This document shows, in pieces, positions 17,983-27,962 of a stretch of DNA of 64,000 nt. A model generated the notes under the pieces. That model did no database searches. It was not told the origin of the DNA and saw nothing but the letters and a program-made list of their open reading frames with translations. Numbering within the stretch: position 1 is the stretch's first letter; each line of letters begins with the position of its first letter. Origin of the DNA: Propionivibrio dicarboxylicus. Its GTDB lineage: Bacteria > Pseudomonadota > Gammaproteobacteria > Burkholderiales > Rhodocyclaceae. Made by a program: the position numbers and the translations under genes. The stretch lies in assembly GCA_945902805.1 (NCBI GenBank), contig CAMDMZ010000004.1, forward strand, positions 62,001-126,000, in the 5' to 3' direction.

Positions 17983-18893
17983 GGCTCGGAGACGTATCCG
18001 ACGCCGTATTCAAGCATAGTTTGACCGATGGGATGTTCCGACTTCAGGTGGGAGCGTTTTCATTGCGCATCCAAAGTCGGGTACCTGAATTGCAGTCCGG
18101 TTTGCGTCAGGTCTATGGACACTATCCGATCTTCACGGACGGAGGCTTCTACGATTACGATCTGGAAATCCGTCCAGCCTCGGTAGCTCGGCATTGGCTG
18201 AGAAGAAATGCCGTTTTTTGCCTATCCGGCCAATCCCCCTTCTTGCCGATGCCAGCAGAAAACACGCACGCATTGTTCGAGTGGGGACTCAATTGGACCG
18301 TCAGCAGCTCAGTTCATCAGTACCTGATGCTTCACTCGGCGGTTTTGGAGAAACACGGCAGAGGGCTGCTGCTTTCGGCATATTCAGGTAGCGGCAAGAG
18401 CACCTTGGCGGCGGAGCTCGCCATGCGTGATTGGCGTTTATTTTCGGATGAGCTGGCGCTACTGGATGGGCCGCAATTGCGCCTGATACCGTTTCCCCGT
18501 CCCGTTAGCCTGAAGAATCAATCGATAGAAGTGATTACGAACCGGCATCAAGGCGCGCGCTTTGGCCCAATCGCGCGCGACACTCAAAAGGGAACCATCG
18601 CCCACCTCTGCGCACCAAACGACTCCGTTGATCGCGCCCACGAAACGGCACCTCCGTCGCTCATCGTCTTCCCGAAATGGACGGCAGGTGCAAGTCTTCG
18701 GGTTAGTCCGCTTGGAGCAGGGCAGGCGGCCATGCGTCTGATTGATCAGGCTTTCAACTATTCCGTGCTTGGGCGGCTGGGGTTTTCGATGCTTGCCAAT
18801 CTTGTTACTGCTGCGAAGGCGTGGGAGCTGGAGTATTCGAATCTCGATGACGCGGTCGATGCACTCGACACGCTGATCGCCGACGATGCCTAG
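17976..18893 (+). CDS. HPr-kinase-related protein (HprK-related kinase A type)
   Basis: 305 residues. The C-terminal half carries the HprK/PckA kinase core: His 120 in LMLHSAVLE, P-loop AYSGSGKST at about residues 135-143, and the acidic LFSDELALL at about 155-163. The N-terminal 100 residues are not the usual HprK domain. A classic role in carbon control is unlikely, since there is no HPr or PTS gene nearby. It sits between a PqqD-like and a nucleotidyltransferase gene with overlapping ends, so it probably phosphorylates a peptide or protein bound by the PqqD-like partner. Confidence 0.85.
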   Translation: MLRLGDVSDAVFKHSLTDGMFRLQVGAFSLRIQSRVPELQSGLRQVYGHYPIFTDGGFYDYDLEIRPASVARHWLRRNAVFCLSGQSPFLPMPAENTHALFEWGLNWTVSSSVHQYLMLHSAVLEKHGRGLLLSAYSGSGKSTLAAELAMRDWRLFSDELALLDGPQLRLIPFPRPVSLKNQSIEVITNRHQGARFGPIARDTQKGTIAHLCAPNDSVDRAHETAPPSLIVFPKWTAGASLRVSPLGAGQAAMRLIDQAFNYSVLGRLGFSMLANLVTAAKAWELEYSNLDDAVDALDTLIADDA

Positions 18894-19947
18894 AGCCTCC
18901 CCACTATTGAATTTTCTGGCTAGTCCGAGCTCGCTGACGGCGCTGGACGATGAAGGCTGGAGTTTGCTTCTGGCAGAGGCACGAGCTGCGGATTTGCTAT
19001 CGCGTATTGCAGAGCAAATCAATGCTGCTCCCTGCCCGACGATGCCAGACAAGGTACGGCCGCATATCGTCTCTGCCCGGCGGCAAGGTCAAAGCCTGTC
19101 GCTTGATGTGAAACGCGAACTGATCCTCGTTGCCGACGCCCTGAAGTCCGTCAATACGCGAAAGATTCTGTTGAAGGGGGCGGCCTATGTCACTGCGGAT
19201 TTACCCGCCGCGCAAGGGCGTATTTTTTCCGATATTGACCTGCTGGTCTCTCGCTCTCATCTGCCCGACGCCGAGGGAGCCTTGATGCTGGGAGGATGGG
19301 CAGCCGCTCATGTTGATGCCTATGATCAGCGTTACTACCGCGAGTGGGCGCATGAGATCCCGCCGATGACCCATTTACAGCGAGGAACGACGATCGACCT
19401 TCATCATTCCCTGGTAATGCCAACCTGCAATATTCGCGTGGATACAGAGCGCATGATCGGCGATGCCGTCCTGATTCCCGGGGAGGGAAACTGGTTTCGC
19501 CTCCGGGACGAGGATATGGTGCTACATGCGGCCAGTCATCTAATGCTGAATTCGGAATTCAGCCACGGGCTGCGTGACCTCGGTGACATCGACATTCTTT
19601 TGCGGCATTTCGGCTCGACGGATTCTAATTTCACTGACAAGGTGAAGGTGCGAGCACTCGAGATTGGGCTTGGCGAAATTGCGGAGCAAGCATTCACCCT
19701 CTGCCGTCACTTTTATGGAACACGGTTGCCACAGGGTAGTCGGTTACATCGGGGGTTCCTTATTCGGCTTCTGGCAAATGCGGCCAGCACCCGGCATCCC
19801 GACACTCGGCCTTATTGGCAGCTATCCGCCGATCTACTCTTGCTGCTGCGCGAACTTAGCCTTCGTTTACCACCCCATCTTCTTGTAAGACACCTAACTC
19901 ACAAACTGAAAGTGGCTTTTTCGACCAAGGAACCCGTGACACCTTGA
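18886..19947 (+). CDS. Nucleotidyltransferase-family protein (NTP_transf_5 type)
   Basis: 353 residues. The nucleotidyltransferase core is visible as ILLKGAAYV (about 94-102) and IFSDIDLLV with Asp 116 and Asp 118 as metal ligands. A later DLHHSL and HAASHLML segment is also typical of the family. It overlaps the kinase by 8 bases and ends the cassette. HprK-like kinase plus this nucleotidyltransferase family also occurs together in some lasso-peptide tailoring clusters (paeninodin type). The target here is unknown. Confidence 0.82.
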   Translation: MPRASPLLNFLASPSSLTALDDEGWSLLLAEARAADLLSRIAEQINAAPCPTMPDKVRPHIVSARRQGQSLSLDVKRELILVADALKSVNTRKILLKGAAYVTADLPAAQGRIFSDIDLLVSRSHLPDAEGALMLGGWAAAHVDAYDQRYYREWAHEIPPMTHLQRGTTIDLHHSLVMPTCNIRVDTERMIGDAVLIPGEGNWFRLRDEDMVLHAASHLMLNSEFSHGLRDLGDIDILLRHFGSTDSNFTDKVKVRALEIGLGEIAEQAFTLCRHFYGTRLPQGSRLHRGFLIRLLANAASTRHPDTRPYWQLSADLLLLLRELSLRLPPHLLVRHLTHKLKVAFSTKEPVTP

Positions 19948-19976
19948 TCTGCTGCCTGCTCGTAGGAATTGCTCAA

Positions 19977-20729
19977 CTATTTGACGAGACGGAGCAGCGC
20001 GACCAAGTGTTCGCTTGGAATCGCATAACTGATCCCCGACGGCTTTTCCAGTACCGCCTCTTTTGCACCCTTAATGAACACCATGTTCAATATCCCAATA
20101 ACGTCACCAGTTTCCGCGTCGAACATCGGGCCGCCACTGTTGCCGGGGTAGGCCGTCGCATCCAACTGATAGATCGGAAAGCTGCCTTCGCGCAGGCGCC
20201 GTATCGAGGGGCCGCGTAGTTGGCCGGCAGTGCCTCCGGGCAGGGCGATCGGGGTGATCGACGAGATGACGCCGCGATGAGTGACCGGTGAAAATCCCAA
20301 GGCGCCCCCGATGGGGAAACCCATGAAGGCGATGGATTGTCCTTCGCGAACTGTGTCGCCTGACCTTACTTTCAGCGGTGGCAGTCCAACACCAGTGATA
20401 CGCAAGATCGCGAGATCGTGATCGGGATCAGAAATCTCCAGCTTGGCATCACGCAGTTGTGTTTCTTCACCATTTCGAATCAGAACCGAAAACGCATGCC
20501 GGATTTCGGTGGTCTCGGCCGGCTTGATTACATGGGCATTGGTGACGATTAGTGTGCCATCCCCGACAGCAAAACCGGTACCGCGCATTTCAAAAGCAGG
20601 GCTGCGCAGCTTCTCGTAAGTGCCGACGACAACCACAGACGGCTTTACTTTGGCAATGGTGTCCGACAGATCCGCTCGGGCGGCCACTGGCAGCACGAGC
20701 ATCAGAAAGAAAAGGAAAACAAGCTTCAC
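19977..20729 (-). CDS. Trypsin-like (S1C/HtrA-like) periplasmic serine protease
   Basis: 250 residues with a signal peptide (ending AARA). The catalytic triad is recognisable: His in IVTNAHV, Asp in DHDLAIL, Ser in PGNSGGPMF. There is no PDZ domain, so it is shorter than DegP/HtrA. It is the last gene of the minus-strand regulatory operon and its start overlaps the lytic transglycosylase stop by 4 bases. A role in envelope quality control or processing of exported proteins is plausible but not shown. Confidence 0.9.
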   Translation of the reverse strand: MKLVFLFFLMLVLPVAARADLSDTIAKVKPSVVVVGTYEKLRSPAFEMRGTGFAVGDGTLIVTNAHVIKPAETTEIRHAFSVLIRNGEETQLRDAKLEISDPDHDLAILRITGVGLPPLKVRSGDTVREGQSIAFMGFPIGGALGFSPVTHRGVISSITPIALPGGTAGQLRGPSIRRLREGSFPIYQLDATAYPGNSGGPMFDAETGDVIGILNMVFIKGAKEAVLEKPSGISYAIPSEHLVALLRLVK

Positions 20730-21646
20730 GACGTCTTGCGCAGCAGCTTCCGCTGAATCTTCTCAAGATCCGGCGATGGTGTGGTTATCGCCTCATCGAA
20801 GGGGTGCTTATGTTGCTGCACGTTATTCAAAATACGCTTAACGTAGTCGCGGGTTTCTGCGTATGGCGGAACGCCAAGATAGCGATTCACCGCACCTTCC
20901 CCCGCATTGTAGGCGGCGGCAACGAGCGGTACTTCGCCCTTGAAGTACGCCAGCAACCAACGCAGATAGGCCAAGCCGCCGCGCACATTCTGTTCGGGAT
21001 CAAATGGTTTGCGGACATTGAAGCGCTCCGATGTTTCGGGAATCAGTTGCATCAAACCCTGAGCATTCTTGGACGAAACCGCACCGGGATTGAGATGCGA
21101 CTCCGTCCAAGCGACCGCGAGAGCCAAAATGGGATCGACGCCGTAGTCGGGTGCGAGCCGTTTGATGAGTGAAATCAGCTTGCGCTGATGATCATTCAGA
21201 TTGTTTTCGTCGATAAACGGCGCGATGGCGACCTGCACTTGCTTGACCTCGGGTTCGCGCATGCAGTCAGGAATGTCAGCGATTTCATCGCCCACCGAGC
21301 GCAACATCCGGGTGGCGTGCTCATGGCCCTGGGCTGATGCGAGCTGGAAGAAATAGGCGGCGAGACGGTCGTCACGCGGAACACCACGGCCATTTGCGTA
21401 GATCCAGCCAAGGTCGTAACGCGATTCAGGGTCGCCGGCGCGGGCCGCTTCACAATACAAAGCGATGGCCCGTGGGATGTCCTTTTGGATGCCTTCGCCG
21501 TGTTCAAGAGCGCGGGCTTGCTCACGTGCGACATGCATGCCCTCGGCGGCACTCAACGTGCTTGCCGCAAAAGTCGGTGCTGGCGAGACGGCGCCAAGCA
21601 CCGTCGTAGCGGCAATTGCGGTTGAACGGCGAAGTCGTTTTAGCAT
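20726..21646 (-). CDS. Lytic transglycosylase with Sel1-type repeats
   Basis: 306 residues from ATG 21646. A signal peptide ends near APTFAA, one or two Sel1/TPR-like repeats follow (DLGWIYANGRGVPRD), and then an SLT catalytic domain with the Glu in AVAWTESHLNPGAVSSKNAQ, GLMQLIP and AAYNAGEGAV. It would cut peptidoglycan, perhaps to let the export machinery pass. The gene directly follows prsT. The signal-peptide cleavage region is encoded by a copy of the 26-bp repeat. Confidence 0.92.
   Translation of the reverse strand: MLKRLRRSTAIAATTVLGAVSPAPTFAASTLSAAEGMHVAREQARALEHGEGIQKDIPRAIALYCEAARAGDPESRYDLGWIYANGRGVPRDDRLAAYFFQLASAQGHEHATRMLRSVGDEIADIPDCMREPEVKQVQVAIAPFIDENNLNDHQRKLISLIKRLAPDYGVDPILALAVAWTESHLNPGAVSSKNAQGLMQLIPETSERFNVRKPFDPEQNVRGGLAYLRWLLAYFKGEVPLVAAAYNAGEGAVNRYLGVPPYAETRDYVKRILNNVQQHKHPFDEAITTPSPDLEKIQRKLLRKTS
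21570..21595 (+). repeat. 26-bp interspersed repeat, copy B
   Basis: AAAGTCGGTGCTGGCGAGAC then GGCGCC. It is antisense to the lytic transglycosylase gene, where it is read as AVSPAPTF at the end of the signal peptide. Confidence 0.75.
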
Positions 21647-21662
21647 GGCCAGACCGGATAGC

Positions 21663-24425
21663 TTAGAGCGCCTTGAGCAGCGCCGCCACTTCCGCCTGGT
21701 TGCGATATTTATCACCCAGTTTGGAAAGCGTTTCGAGTTCGGCCTTGGCGGCCGGCTTCTTACCGGCCTTGATCAGTGCTTTGGCGAAATTCATGCGCAC
21801 CTCGGCGGCATCTGGCGCAGCGGCCACGGCGGCGGCGAGCATCTCGACGCCTTGATCGACCTTGCCGCTCTCGACCAGGATCGTGCCCAACGTGTCCATG
21901 ATCGCCGGCTGATTGGGCGCAAGGCGGTTGGCTTTTTCGGCAAGCTCCAGTGCTTTCGGATCTTTCATCTGGCCGAGCGACCAAGCGAGATTGTTGATCA
22001 GGCCGGCGTTCTCCGGCGCCACCGCCAAGAGTGCACGGTAATGTCCGGCGGCCGTGGCAAAGTCCTTGCGTTGATTGGCGGCATCCGCCAAGAAAAGGCG
22101 GAACTTGCCATCCTTGGGTTGGGATTTGATCCAGCCATCGGCAAACTTCGCCGCCTCACCCGCCTGATTGTCAAAGGTCAGCGCCGCGTAAAGCCGTTCA
22201 GCGAGCTCGGTGGTCGGTGCAATTTTCAGCCCGGCACGATAGGCGTTCGCGGCATCCTTCCAGGATTTGCGGGCGAAGTGGACATCACCTTCCATGCCGA
22301 ATCCGGCAATTTCCTTGGGCCGGGATTTCTGCAGCGAACGAGCGTGGGCCAGCGCATCATCAAACTTACCGGCGTCGACATCCAGCATCACCATCGCGCG
22401 TTGCAAGGGGACCGAGGATGGCAACAGCGCCAAGCCCTTCTTCAGGCTGTCGCGAGCACCGTCCTTGCTTTTCAAGGCGATCTGAATTTCGGCCATGCGC
22501 AGATACGGATGGGCGGCCGTTGGCAGCAGCGTCGCCAGCTTGCCGTAGGTGCTCAAGGCTTGTTGCAAGTCACCGGTAAATTGATACACCTTGCCGGCGA
22601 GGTCAAGGATTTCCGGCCGGTCAGGCATGGCGGCCATGGCCTCCTGGATGGCGGTGAGTGCCTTGGCGTTGTCCTTGTTCTTGAGATGCAGACCGACAAG
22701 TGCCGCGCGAGGTGCCGGTTCGGCCGGTCCGGCGGTGATCGCCTTTTTCACCAGATCGACAATTTCGTTGGGGTCAGCCTTTTCGCGGGCACGAAGCTCG
22801 GCGAGAGCCAACAACGCCTGGACGTTCTTCGGGTCTTTGGCAATCACGCCCTCAAAGCGCTTGCGCGCCTGCTCAGGCTTCTTGTCGGCAATATCGAGTT
22901 GAGCGAGGGCGCCGGCTGCGGGCAGGAAGGCGGCGTCGATCGCCAGCGCTTTCTCAAAACTGGCGCGTGCGCCAGCCACATCACCCTTGCCCAGCAGAGC
23001 CGTAGCGCGCAGATTGTGGGGGACGGCGCTGTCGGGTTGCTTCTTTTCCAGTGCGGCGACGGCTTTCAGCGCCTTGTCGAACTGACGCTGACGCAGACTG
23101 GTGGTCGCCAACGCCATGTCGGCAGAAACGCCAGTATCAGCCGAGGCGATCTGTTCCAGATCGGCAAAAGCCTCATCGACGCGCCCCATTTGCATACGGG
23201 CCAAGGCAAGCGCAGTTTGCGCCTGCCGATTGTTGGGATCGGACTTGGCGGCCTGGCTGTAAAGACCCTCGGCGCGCTTGACATCTCCGTTTTGCAGATA
23301 GACGTCGCCGGCGATAGCCAGCCAGGAAGGTGTTGTCTCGCCATCCTTGAATACGGGCTGGAGTGTGGCCAGTGCCTTGGCCGGTTCGCCGCTGCGCAGT
23401 TGCGAAAGAATCAGCGCACGCCGGGCCATATCGAGTCCAGGGGCGCGTTGCAGGGCTTTCGACAGAAATTCCTTGGCTTGCAGGTCTGCACGTGACTGGA
23501 AGGCGATCAGACCGGCCAGTTGCAGGCCCTGCGGGTTGTTGGGCTGGGCCTTGATCAGGGCTTCCATCGCGGTGCGGGCGGTCGGTAGGTCTTTCTTGGT
23601 ATAGGCCACCAGTCCTTGCATGTAGAGCGTCAAGGGATGCTTTGCCGCGTTCTTCTGCATGACAGCAAGCTGCTCGGCGGCGGCATCCGCCTTCTGATCG
23701 CGCAGCAGGTTCATGATGATGGCGCCGTGAGCGGTCACCAGCTTGGGGTCGATTTCGACCACTTTGCGATAGGCGGCCAGTGCCTCGGCATCTTTCTTTT
23801 CGGCACGATAAAGGTCGCCACGGAACTGTAATGCGGCGACGTTCTTGGGATCGGCGGCGATGATTTCATCGACAATCGCTGCGGAACCGGGGATGTCCTG
23901 CGCAATCGCCCGCAGACGGGCCAGGCCCAATTTCGCCGGGTAGTGGGTTTTCTGGGAGGCGATGGCCTCGGTGAAGGCGGTCTTGGCGCCATCCAGATTA
24001 CCCAGAGCGGCATAGGCGCTACCGACGGCGGTTTTGAGTTCCGCCTTACCCTCATCGCTGGTGGCCGGGTTCTTGGTCGCCTCGTCGATCACGGCCTTGA
24101 AATTGCCTTGCCCCAGGAGAGCCTGAACCAATATCGGACTCACGTCTCCGGCCGGGAGCTTGAGTTCGATGGCCTTGCGCAATTCGACTTCGGCGGCCAC
24201 GGCGTCGCCCGATTTGAGCAGTGCCCGGCCCAGCATCAGCCGGGCCTGGGCCGAGTTCGGCTCTTTCGAAAGAACATTCTTCAACTCGATAATGGCGGAC
24301 GCCGAATCGTTCTTTTCGAGGTGAGACTTGGCATTGGCCAACAGTTTTTCCGGAGAGTCGCCACCACACGCGCTGAGTAGCGCCGAAATGATGAGGACGG
24401 CAGGTAGGCTGATAGACTTTTTCAT
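21663..24425 (-). CDS. prsT: XrtA/PEP-CTERM system TPR-repeat lipoprotein PrsT
   Basis: 920 residues. A lipoprotein signal (MKKSISLPAVLIISALLSAC) is followed by more than 20 TPR units over the whole length, matching the PrsT family of exosortase A systems. The lipidated Cys about residue 20 would anchor it in the envelope, where TPRs scaffold export or exopolysaccharide proteins. It lies 67 bases after prsR on the same strand. The opposite strand also stays open for 676 codons, which is a GC-rich shadow. Confidence 0.95.
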   Translation of the reverse strand: MKKSISLPAVLIISALLSACGGDSPEKLLANAKSHLEKNDSASAIIELKNVLSKEPNSAQARLMLGRALLKSGDAVAAEVELRKAIELKLPAGDVSPILVQALLGQGNFKAVIDEATKNPATSDEGKAELKTAVGSAYAALGNLDGAKTAFTEAIASQKTHYPAKLGLARLRAIAQDIPGSAAIVDEIIAADPKNVAALQFRGDLYRAEKKDAEALAAYRKVVEIDPKLVTAHGAIIMNLLRDQKADAAAEQLAVMQKNAAKHPLTLYMQGLVAYTKKDLPTARTAMEALIKAQPNNPQGLQLAGLIAFQSRADLQAKEFLSKALQRAPGLDMARRALILSQLRSGEPAKALATLQPVFKDGETTPSWLAIAGDVYLQNGDVKRAEGLYSQAAKSDPNNRQAQTALALARMQMGRVDEAFADLEQIASADTGVSADMALATTSLRQRQFDKALKAVAALEKKQPDSAVPHNLRATALLGKGDVAGARASFEKALAIDAAFLPAAGALAQLDIADKKPEQARKRFEGVIAKDPKNVQALLALAELRAREKADPNEIVDLVKKAITAGPAEPAPRAALVGLHLKNKDNAKALTAIQEAMAAMPDRPEILDLAGKVYQFTGDLQQALSTYGKLATLLPTAAHPYLRMAEIQIALKSKDGARDSLKKGLALLPSSVPLQRAMVMLDVDAGKFDDALAHARSLQKSRPKEIAGFGMEGDVHFARKSWKDAANAYRAGLKIAPTTELAERLYAALTFDNQAGEAAKFADGWIKSQPKDGKFRLFLADAANQRKDFATAAGHYRALLAVAPENAGLINNLAWSLGQMKDPKALELAEKANRLAPNQPAIMDTLGTILVESGKVDQGVEMLAAAVAAAPDAAEVRMNFAKALIKAGKKPAAKAELETLSKLGDKYRNQAEVAALLKAL

Positions 24426-24492
24426 GGGACGTTACCTGGAAAGAGGACTCAGATACGATGGGAGATGGCGCGGAATGTTCGTCGCCCGAATG

Positions 24493-25848
24493 TCATGTTT
24501 TGATGCCGAGCTTGTGCATAAGATCATACAGAGTTGGGCGGCTGACTCCAAGTAGTTCGGCGGCTCGCACAATATTGCCATTACCGCGACTGAGCGCCGC
24601 CACCAGGGCGTTGCGCTCCGCTTCTTCGCGAACCACGCGTAACTCGAGACTGGAGGTGGCCTCGTCATCCGAAACGGGTATGCCGATGTCGGCGGCCGTA
24701 ATGTGGCTTCCTTCGGCCATGATGGTGGCGCGCTTGATGCAATTTTCCAGCTCGCGCACATTGCCCGGCCAGGGATGAGCAATGATCGCCTTCAGCGCTT
24801 CTTCACCGAGACTGAGCGATCCCTGGTTGAGTTCCTGGGCAAAACGGCGAGCAAAGGCGTGAGCAAGCAAGGCGGCGTCGCCTGACCGCTGACGCAGAGG
24901 CGGGATGGTGATGACGATTTCGGCCAGGCGATAGTAAAGATCCTCGCGGAACCGCCCATCGCTGATTTGCGCCTTTAGATCCTGATGAGTGGCGCAAATG
25001 ATGCGCACATCAACCGGAATCTCCTGCCGTCCGCCCACGCGCTCGATGACGCGCTCTTGCAGGAAGCGCAGCAGTTTGGCTTGCAACGGCAAGGGCAAGT
25101 CGCCAATTTCGTCGAGCATCAGGGTGCCGTGGTGCGCTGTCTCGATTTTCCCGGGCGTGGTCTTCGCGGCGCCCGAAAAAGCACCCTTTTCGTAACCGAA
25201 CAGTTCGCTTTCGAGCAGGGTTTCCGGGATGGCCGCACAGTTGATGGCGACAAAGCGGGCATCACGGCGGGGTGAGGCATTGTGCAATCCGCGCGCCAAC
25301 ACTTCCTTGCCGGTGCCACTTTCGCCAAGCAGCATCACGGTGACCGAACTGGGCGCAACCTTTTCGATGGTGCGACAAATGCGCAGCATTTCCGGGTCAC
25401 GGGTAATCAAACCGCTCATCACATCCGGTTGGCGCATCGCCTGCAGACGCCGATTCTCTTGCTGAAGATCGAACAAGCGAAATGCACGGTCAACCGTCAG
25501 CGCCAGAATCTCCGGCTCGAACGGCTTGGCAAAGAAATCGTAGGCGCCGAGACCAATGGCGCGCAAGGCATTGGCCTGATCGTTTTGCCCGGTGAGGACG
25601 ATGACCTTGGTGTCCGGGCTGAGTTCCTGAATTTGTTCGAGCAGTCGGAAACCTTCCGAAACAGAATCCGCATCGGGTGGCAGACCGAGGTCCATGGTGA
25701 CTACCGACGGGTTATGGCGACGAACCTGATTGAGCGCTGTTTCGCGATCATCGGCAACCACCACTTCGTATTGGTCGAAGGCCCAGCGAATTTGCTTTTG
25801 CAGGGCTGGATCGTCTTCCACGACCAGGAGTGTGCGCGACTTATCCAT
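24493..25848 (-). CDS. prsR: PEP-CTERM-box response regulator PrsR (sigma54 activator)
   Basis: 451 residues: a receiver domain with phospho-Asp in [10 protein letters not shown], a sigma54 AAA+ domain (Walker A GESGTGKE, loop GAFSGA, Walker B LMLDEIGD) and a Fis-type helix-turn-helix ([19 protein letters not shown]). GAFSGA carries Ser where the classical loop has Thr, a conservative change. It follows prsK with one base between stop and ATG. It should activate the -24/-12 promoters of PEP-CTERM genes, including the one at 58942. Confidence 0.95.
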   Translation of the reverse strand: MDKSRTLLVVEDDPALQKQIRWAFDQYEVVVADDRETALNQVRRHNPSVVTMDLGLPPDADSVSEGFRLLEQIQELSPDTKVIVLTGQNDQANALRAIGLGAYDFFAKPFEPEILALTVDRAFRLFDLQQENRRLQAMRQPDVMSGLITRDPEMLRICRTIEKVAPSSVTVMLLGESGTGKEVLARGLHNASPRRDARFVAINCAAIPETLLESELFGYEKGAFSGAAKTTPGKIETAHHGTLMLDEIGDLPLPLQAKLLRFLQERVIERVGGRQEIPVDVRIICATHQDLKAQISDGRFREDLYYRLAEIVITIPPLRQRSGDAALLAHAFARRFAQELNQGSLSLGEEALKAIIAHPWPGNVRELENCIKRATIMAEGSHITAADIGIPVSDDEATSSLELRVVREEAERNALVAALSRGNGNIVRAAELLGVSRPTLYDLMHKLGIKT

Positions 25849-25849
25849 C

Positions 25850-27958
25850 CTAATTTTTCTCCTGTTGCATCAAGTCTGATGCCGAACTGCGCTCAATAAG
25901 CGGAAGTGTGACGATAAACCTCGATCCCGCATTCTCTGTGGTCTCAACCTGAATTTCACCACCCAGTTCGCGAATGTACTGGCGGCTTTCATAAGCGCCG
26001 ATGCCCATACCGGCATCCTTGGTGGTCTGAAACGGTTTGAACAACTGGTTGCGCACGAATTCCTCGGACATGCCACGTCCCGTGTCGCCGACCTCGACCC
26101 TAGCCATTCCACCGGCGCGGCCAATCTTGACCCAGATGCGACCGTCCGTCGGCGTGGCTTCGAGTGCATTCTGAACCAGATGCCCCAAGACTCGCTCGAT
26201 GCGTTCTTCATGGCCGCGAACGACAACTCGTTCGTCGACGACGATTTCTACCGCCGGTACCTGGTGTGCCTTGGATTTGCAGATTCGTCTGATTAACTGC
26301 TCAAGCGCGACCCCGACGCTACGATCCGGGGGAGTAGCGCCTTCGCGCAGTTGTAGGAGCAATTGCTTCATCCGGTCAACCGAGTTACTCACCGTCAACA
26401 GCATGTCGCGCTGGAATTCGGGGTTATCAGCATGGCGCTCTGCATTGCGCACCATCAGCGACAACTGGGTAACGATGTTCTTCAGATCATGCACGACAAA
26501 TGCCGACATGCGATTGAAGGCGTCGAACTTACGTGCTTCAAGCAGCGCTTCGGTCGCCTGTATTCCTGCCAGATAGTTGGCGGCTTGGCGTCCGGCGGTG
26601 CGGAGTAAATCGTTGACCTCCCAATTGACGTCGATTTCAGTGCGCGAGGTGGTCAGCGTGACGAAACCAACCAGCCCCGTCGCTGTCGCCAAGGGCACGA
26701 TAAGCCAGGCGTTGGGTGTCGTGGTCAGCCATTCCGGTAGCTGCAGCGCCTGATAACGCCCCGGGAGATGACGGTATTCTTCAAGGTTGATGATCCAGGC
26801 ATTCCCAGCCAGAAACTGCATCATGGAGCTGTCAGTAGACTCTCGGGCGTCGCAATGAGGCAAATTCCAACGAGCCGTCTGCATTAGTGCGCCACTATCC
26901 GCATCACGCATCCAAAGCGAACCGCCAGGACTTTCCACCATGTCGGCCAAGGCGCGAATGATGCGTGGACCGGCTTGTCGCGGATCGTCCTCCATAGACA
27001 GGGCACTGGTGAATTTGAGCCACTCCTCACGATAGTCATAGCGCAAGTGAAAGAAATGCTTGCTGATGAGAACCTTGATCCGCGAACGAACGGAACCTGA
27101 GAGTAGCAGCAGTAGAAAAAGCAACAACGCGGCAAAGATGATGGTGATCTGGAGTGCGCCCCCCCAACTGCCACCGAGGTAGCGAACGTAATACCCAGCA
27201 ACGGAAGCGACAATCAGGTAGGCGCCAATGATCGCCAGGCTAGTCGTCTGAAAGACGGCCGTTTTCGAGAGGGTAATGTCAAGGCGGCGAGCTTTGGCTC
27301 GATAGATGGTCAGTACGATTAATGGCGCTACGATGGCGGCGGCAAGTCCGCGAACGGTATAGGCGTCCGCGTCCACTTTGTTGAACAATAGGGTCAACGA
27401 ATGAAAGTAGAGATCAAAAGCGAATGTGGCAACCAACGCAATACCGATTGGTTTCACTTTCCAGCGCGCGTCCTCTGGTGTGTTGCGGAACAGTTGCTCG
27501 GTGAGCGAAAGCCCGAAAACGACGACGCCGAGTGAACAGAATTGGGCCAGGCGATCAAATGTACCGACGTCGAATTGTTTTGCCCACTGGAGCCCCAGAC
27601 CGACGAGAATGAGCAGGGTGGCCACAGCCGCCGGCCACCATTCACGCATTCGGCTAGCCAGGGGGCCAGCCGACTTCTCGCGATACAGCATGTCGATCAG
27701 AAGCCCCAGCCAGGCGCCTTGGCGCAAGGTATCCAGCGTCATCGCGAGGAAATCGAGCAGCCAGAGGGCTGAGGTTTGGCGCAGAAATTCGCTAGTGGCC
27801 CATGCCGCACTGAGGCTGGCTGCAGCTAACACCCACCCGCGGGTACTGCCCCGCCCCATGGTTTGGTGCAATTGGGCGACGCTGATGCTGACGGCCAGGT
27901 AAGCCAGCGCCGCTAGACCGTAACTCCACAAAATAACCGTGCTGTCTGCGGCGTCCAT
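25850..27958 (-). CDS. prsK: PEP-CTERM system sensor histidine kinase PrsK
   Basis: 702 residues from ATG 27958, which lies 4 bases after the patatin gene. The N-terminus has about eight membrane helices, then a GAF-like sensory region. The dimerisation/phospho-acceptor His is in AFVVHDLKNIV, and the HATPase domain carries VGDTGRGMSEEF and GMGIGAYESRQY. It should phosphorylate PrsR. The signal sensed is unknown. The AGGAG of prsR lies within its last codons. Confidence 0.95.
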   Translation of the reverse strand: MDAADSTVILWSYGLAALAYLAVSISVAQLHQTMGRGSTRGWVLAAASLSAAWATSEFLRQTSALWLLDFLAMTLDTLRQGAWLGLLIDMLYREKSAGPLASRMREWWPAAVATLLILVGLGLQWAKQFDVGTFDRLAQFCSLGVVVFGLSLTEQLFRNTPEDARWKVKPIGIALVATFAFDLYFHSLTLLFNKVDADAYTVRGLAAAIVAPLIVLTIYRAKARRLDITLSKTAVFQTTSLAIIGAYLIVASVAGYYVRYLGGSWGGALQITIIFAALLLFLLLLLSGSVRSRIKVLISKHFFHLRYDYREEWLKFTSALSMEDDPRQAGPRIIRALADMVESPGGSLWMRDADSGALMQTARWNLPHCDARESTDSSMMQFLAGNAWIINLEEYRHLPGRYQALQLPEWLTTTPNAWLIVPLATATGLVGFVTLTTSRTEIDVNWEVNDLLRTAGRQAANYLAGIQATEALLEARKFDAFNRMSAFVVHDLKNIVTQLSLMVRNAERHADNPEFQRDMLLTVSNSVDRMKQLLLQLREGATPPDRSVGVALEQLIRRICKSKAHQVPAVEIVVDERVVVRGHEERIERVLGHLVQNALEATPTDGRIWVKIGRAGGMARVEVGDTGRGMSEEFVRNQLFKPFQTTKDAGMGIGAYESRQYIRELGGEIQVETTENAGSRFIVTLPLIERSSASDLMQQEKN

Positions 27959-27962
27959 TGAG

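Noticed and set aside
17976-18893. Classical HPr kinase/phosphatase (carbon catabolite control)
   Set aside because: The N-terminal domain differs and no HPr, PTS or RapZ/rpoN-linked genes are adjacent. The PqqD-like and nucleotidyltransferase neighbours fit the HPr-rel-A arrangement better.
21465-23495. 676-codon open frame on the plus strand
   Set aside because: It is antisense to prsT, whose TPR pattern and lipoprotein signal are unmistakable. The antisense product has no domain or signal, and such frames are common opposite GC-rich Ala/Lys-rich genes.
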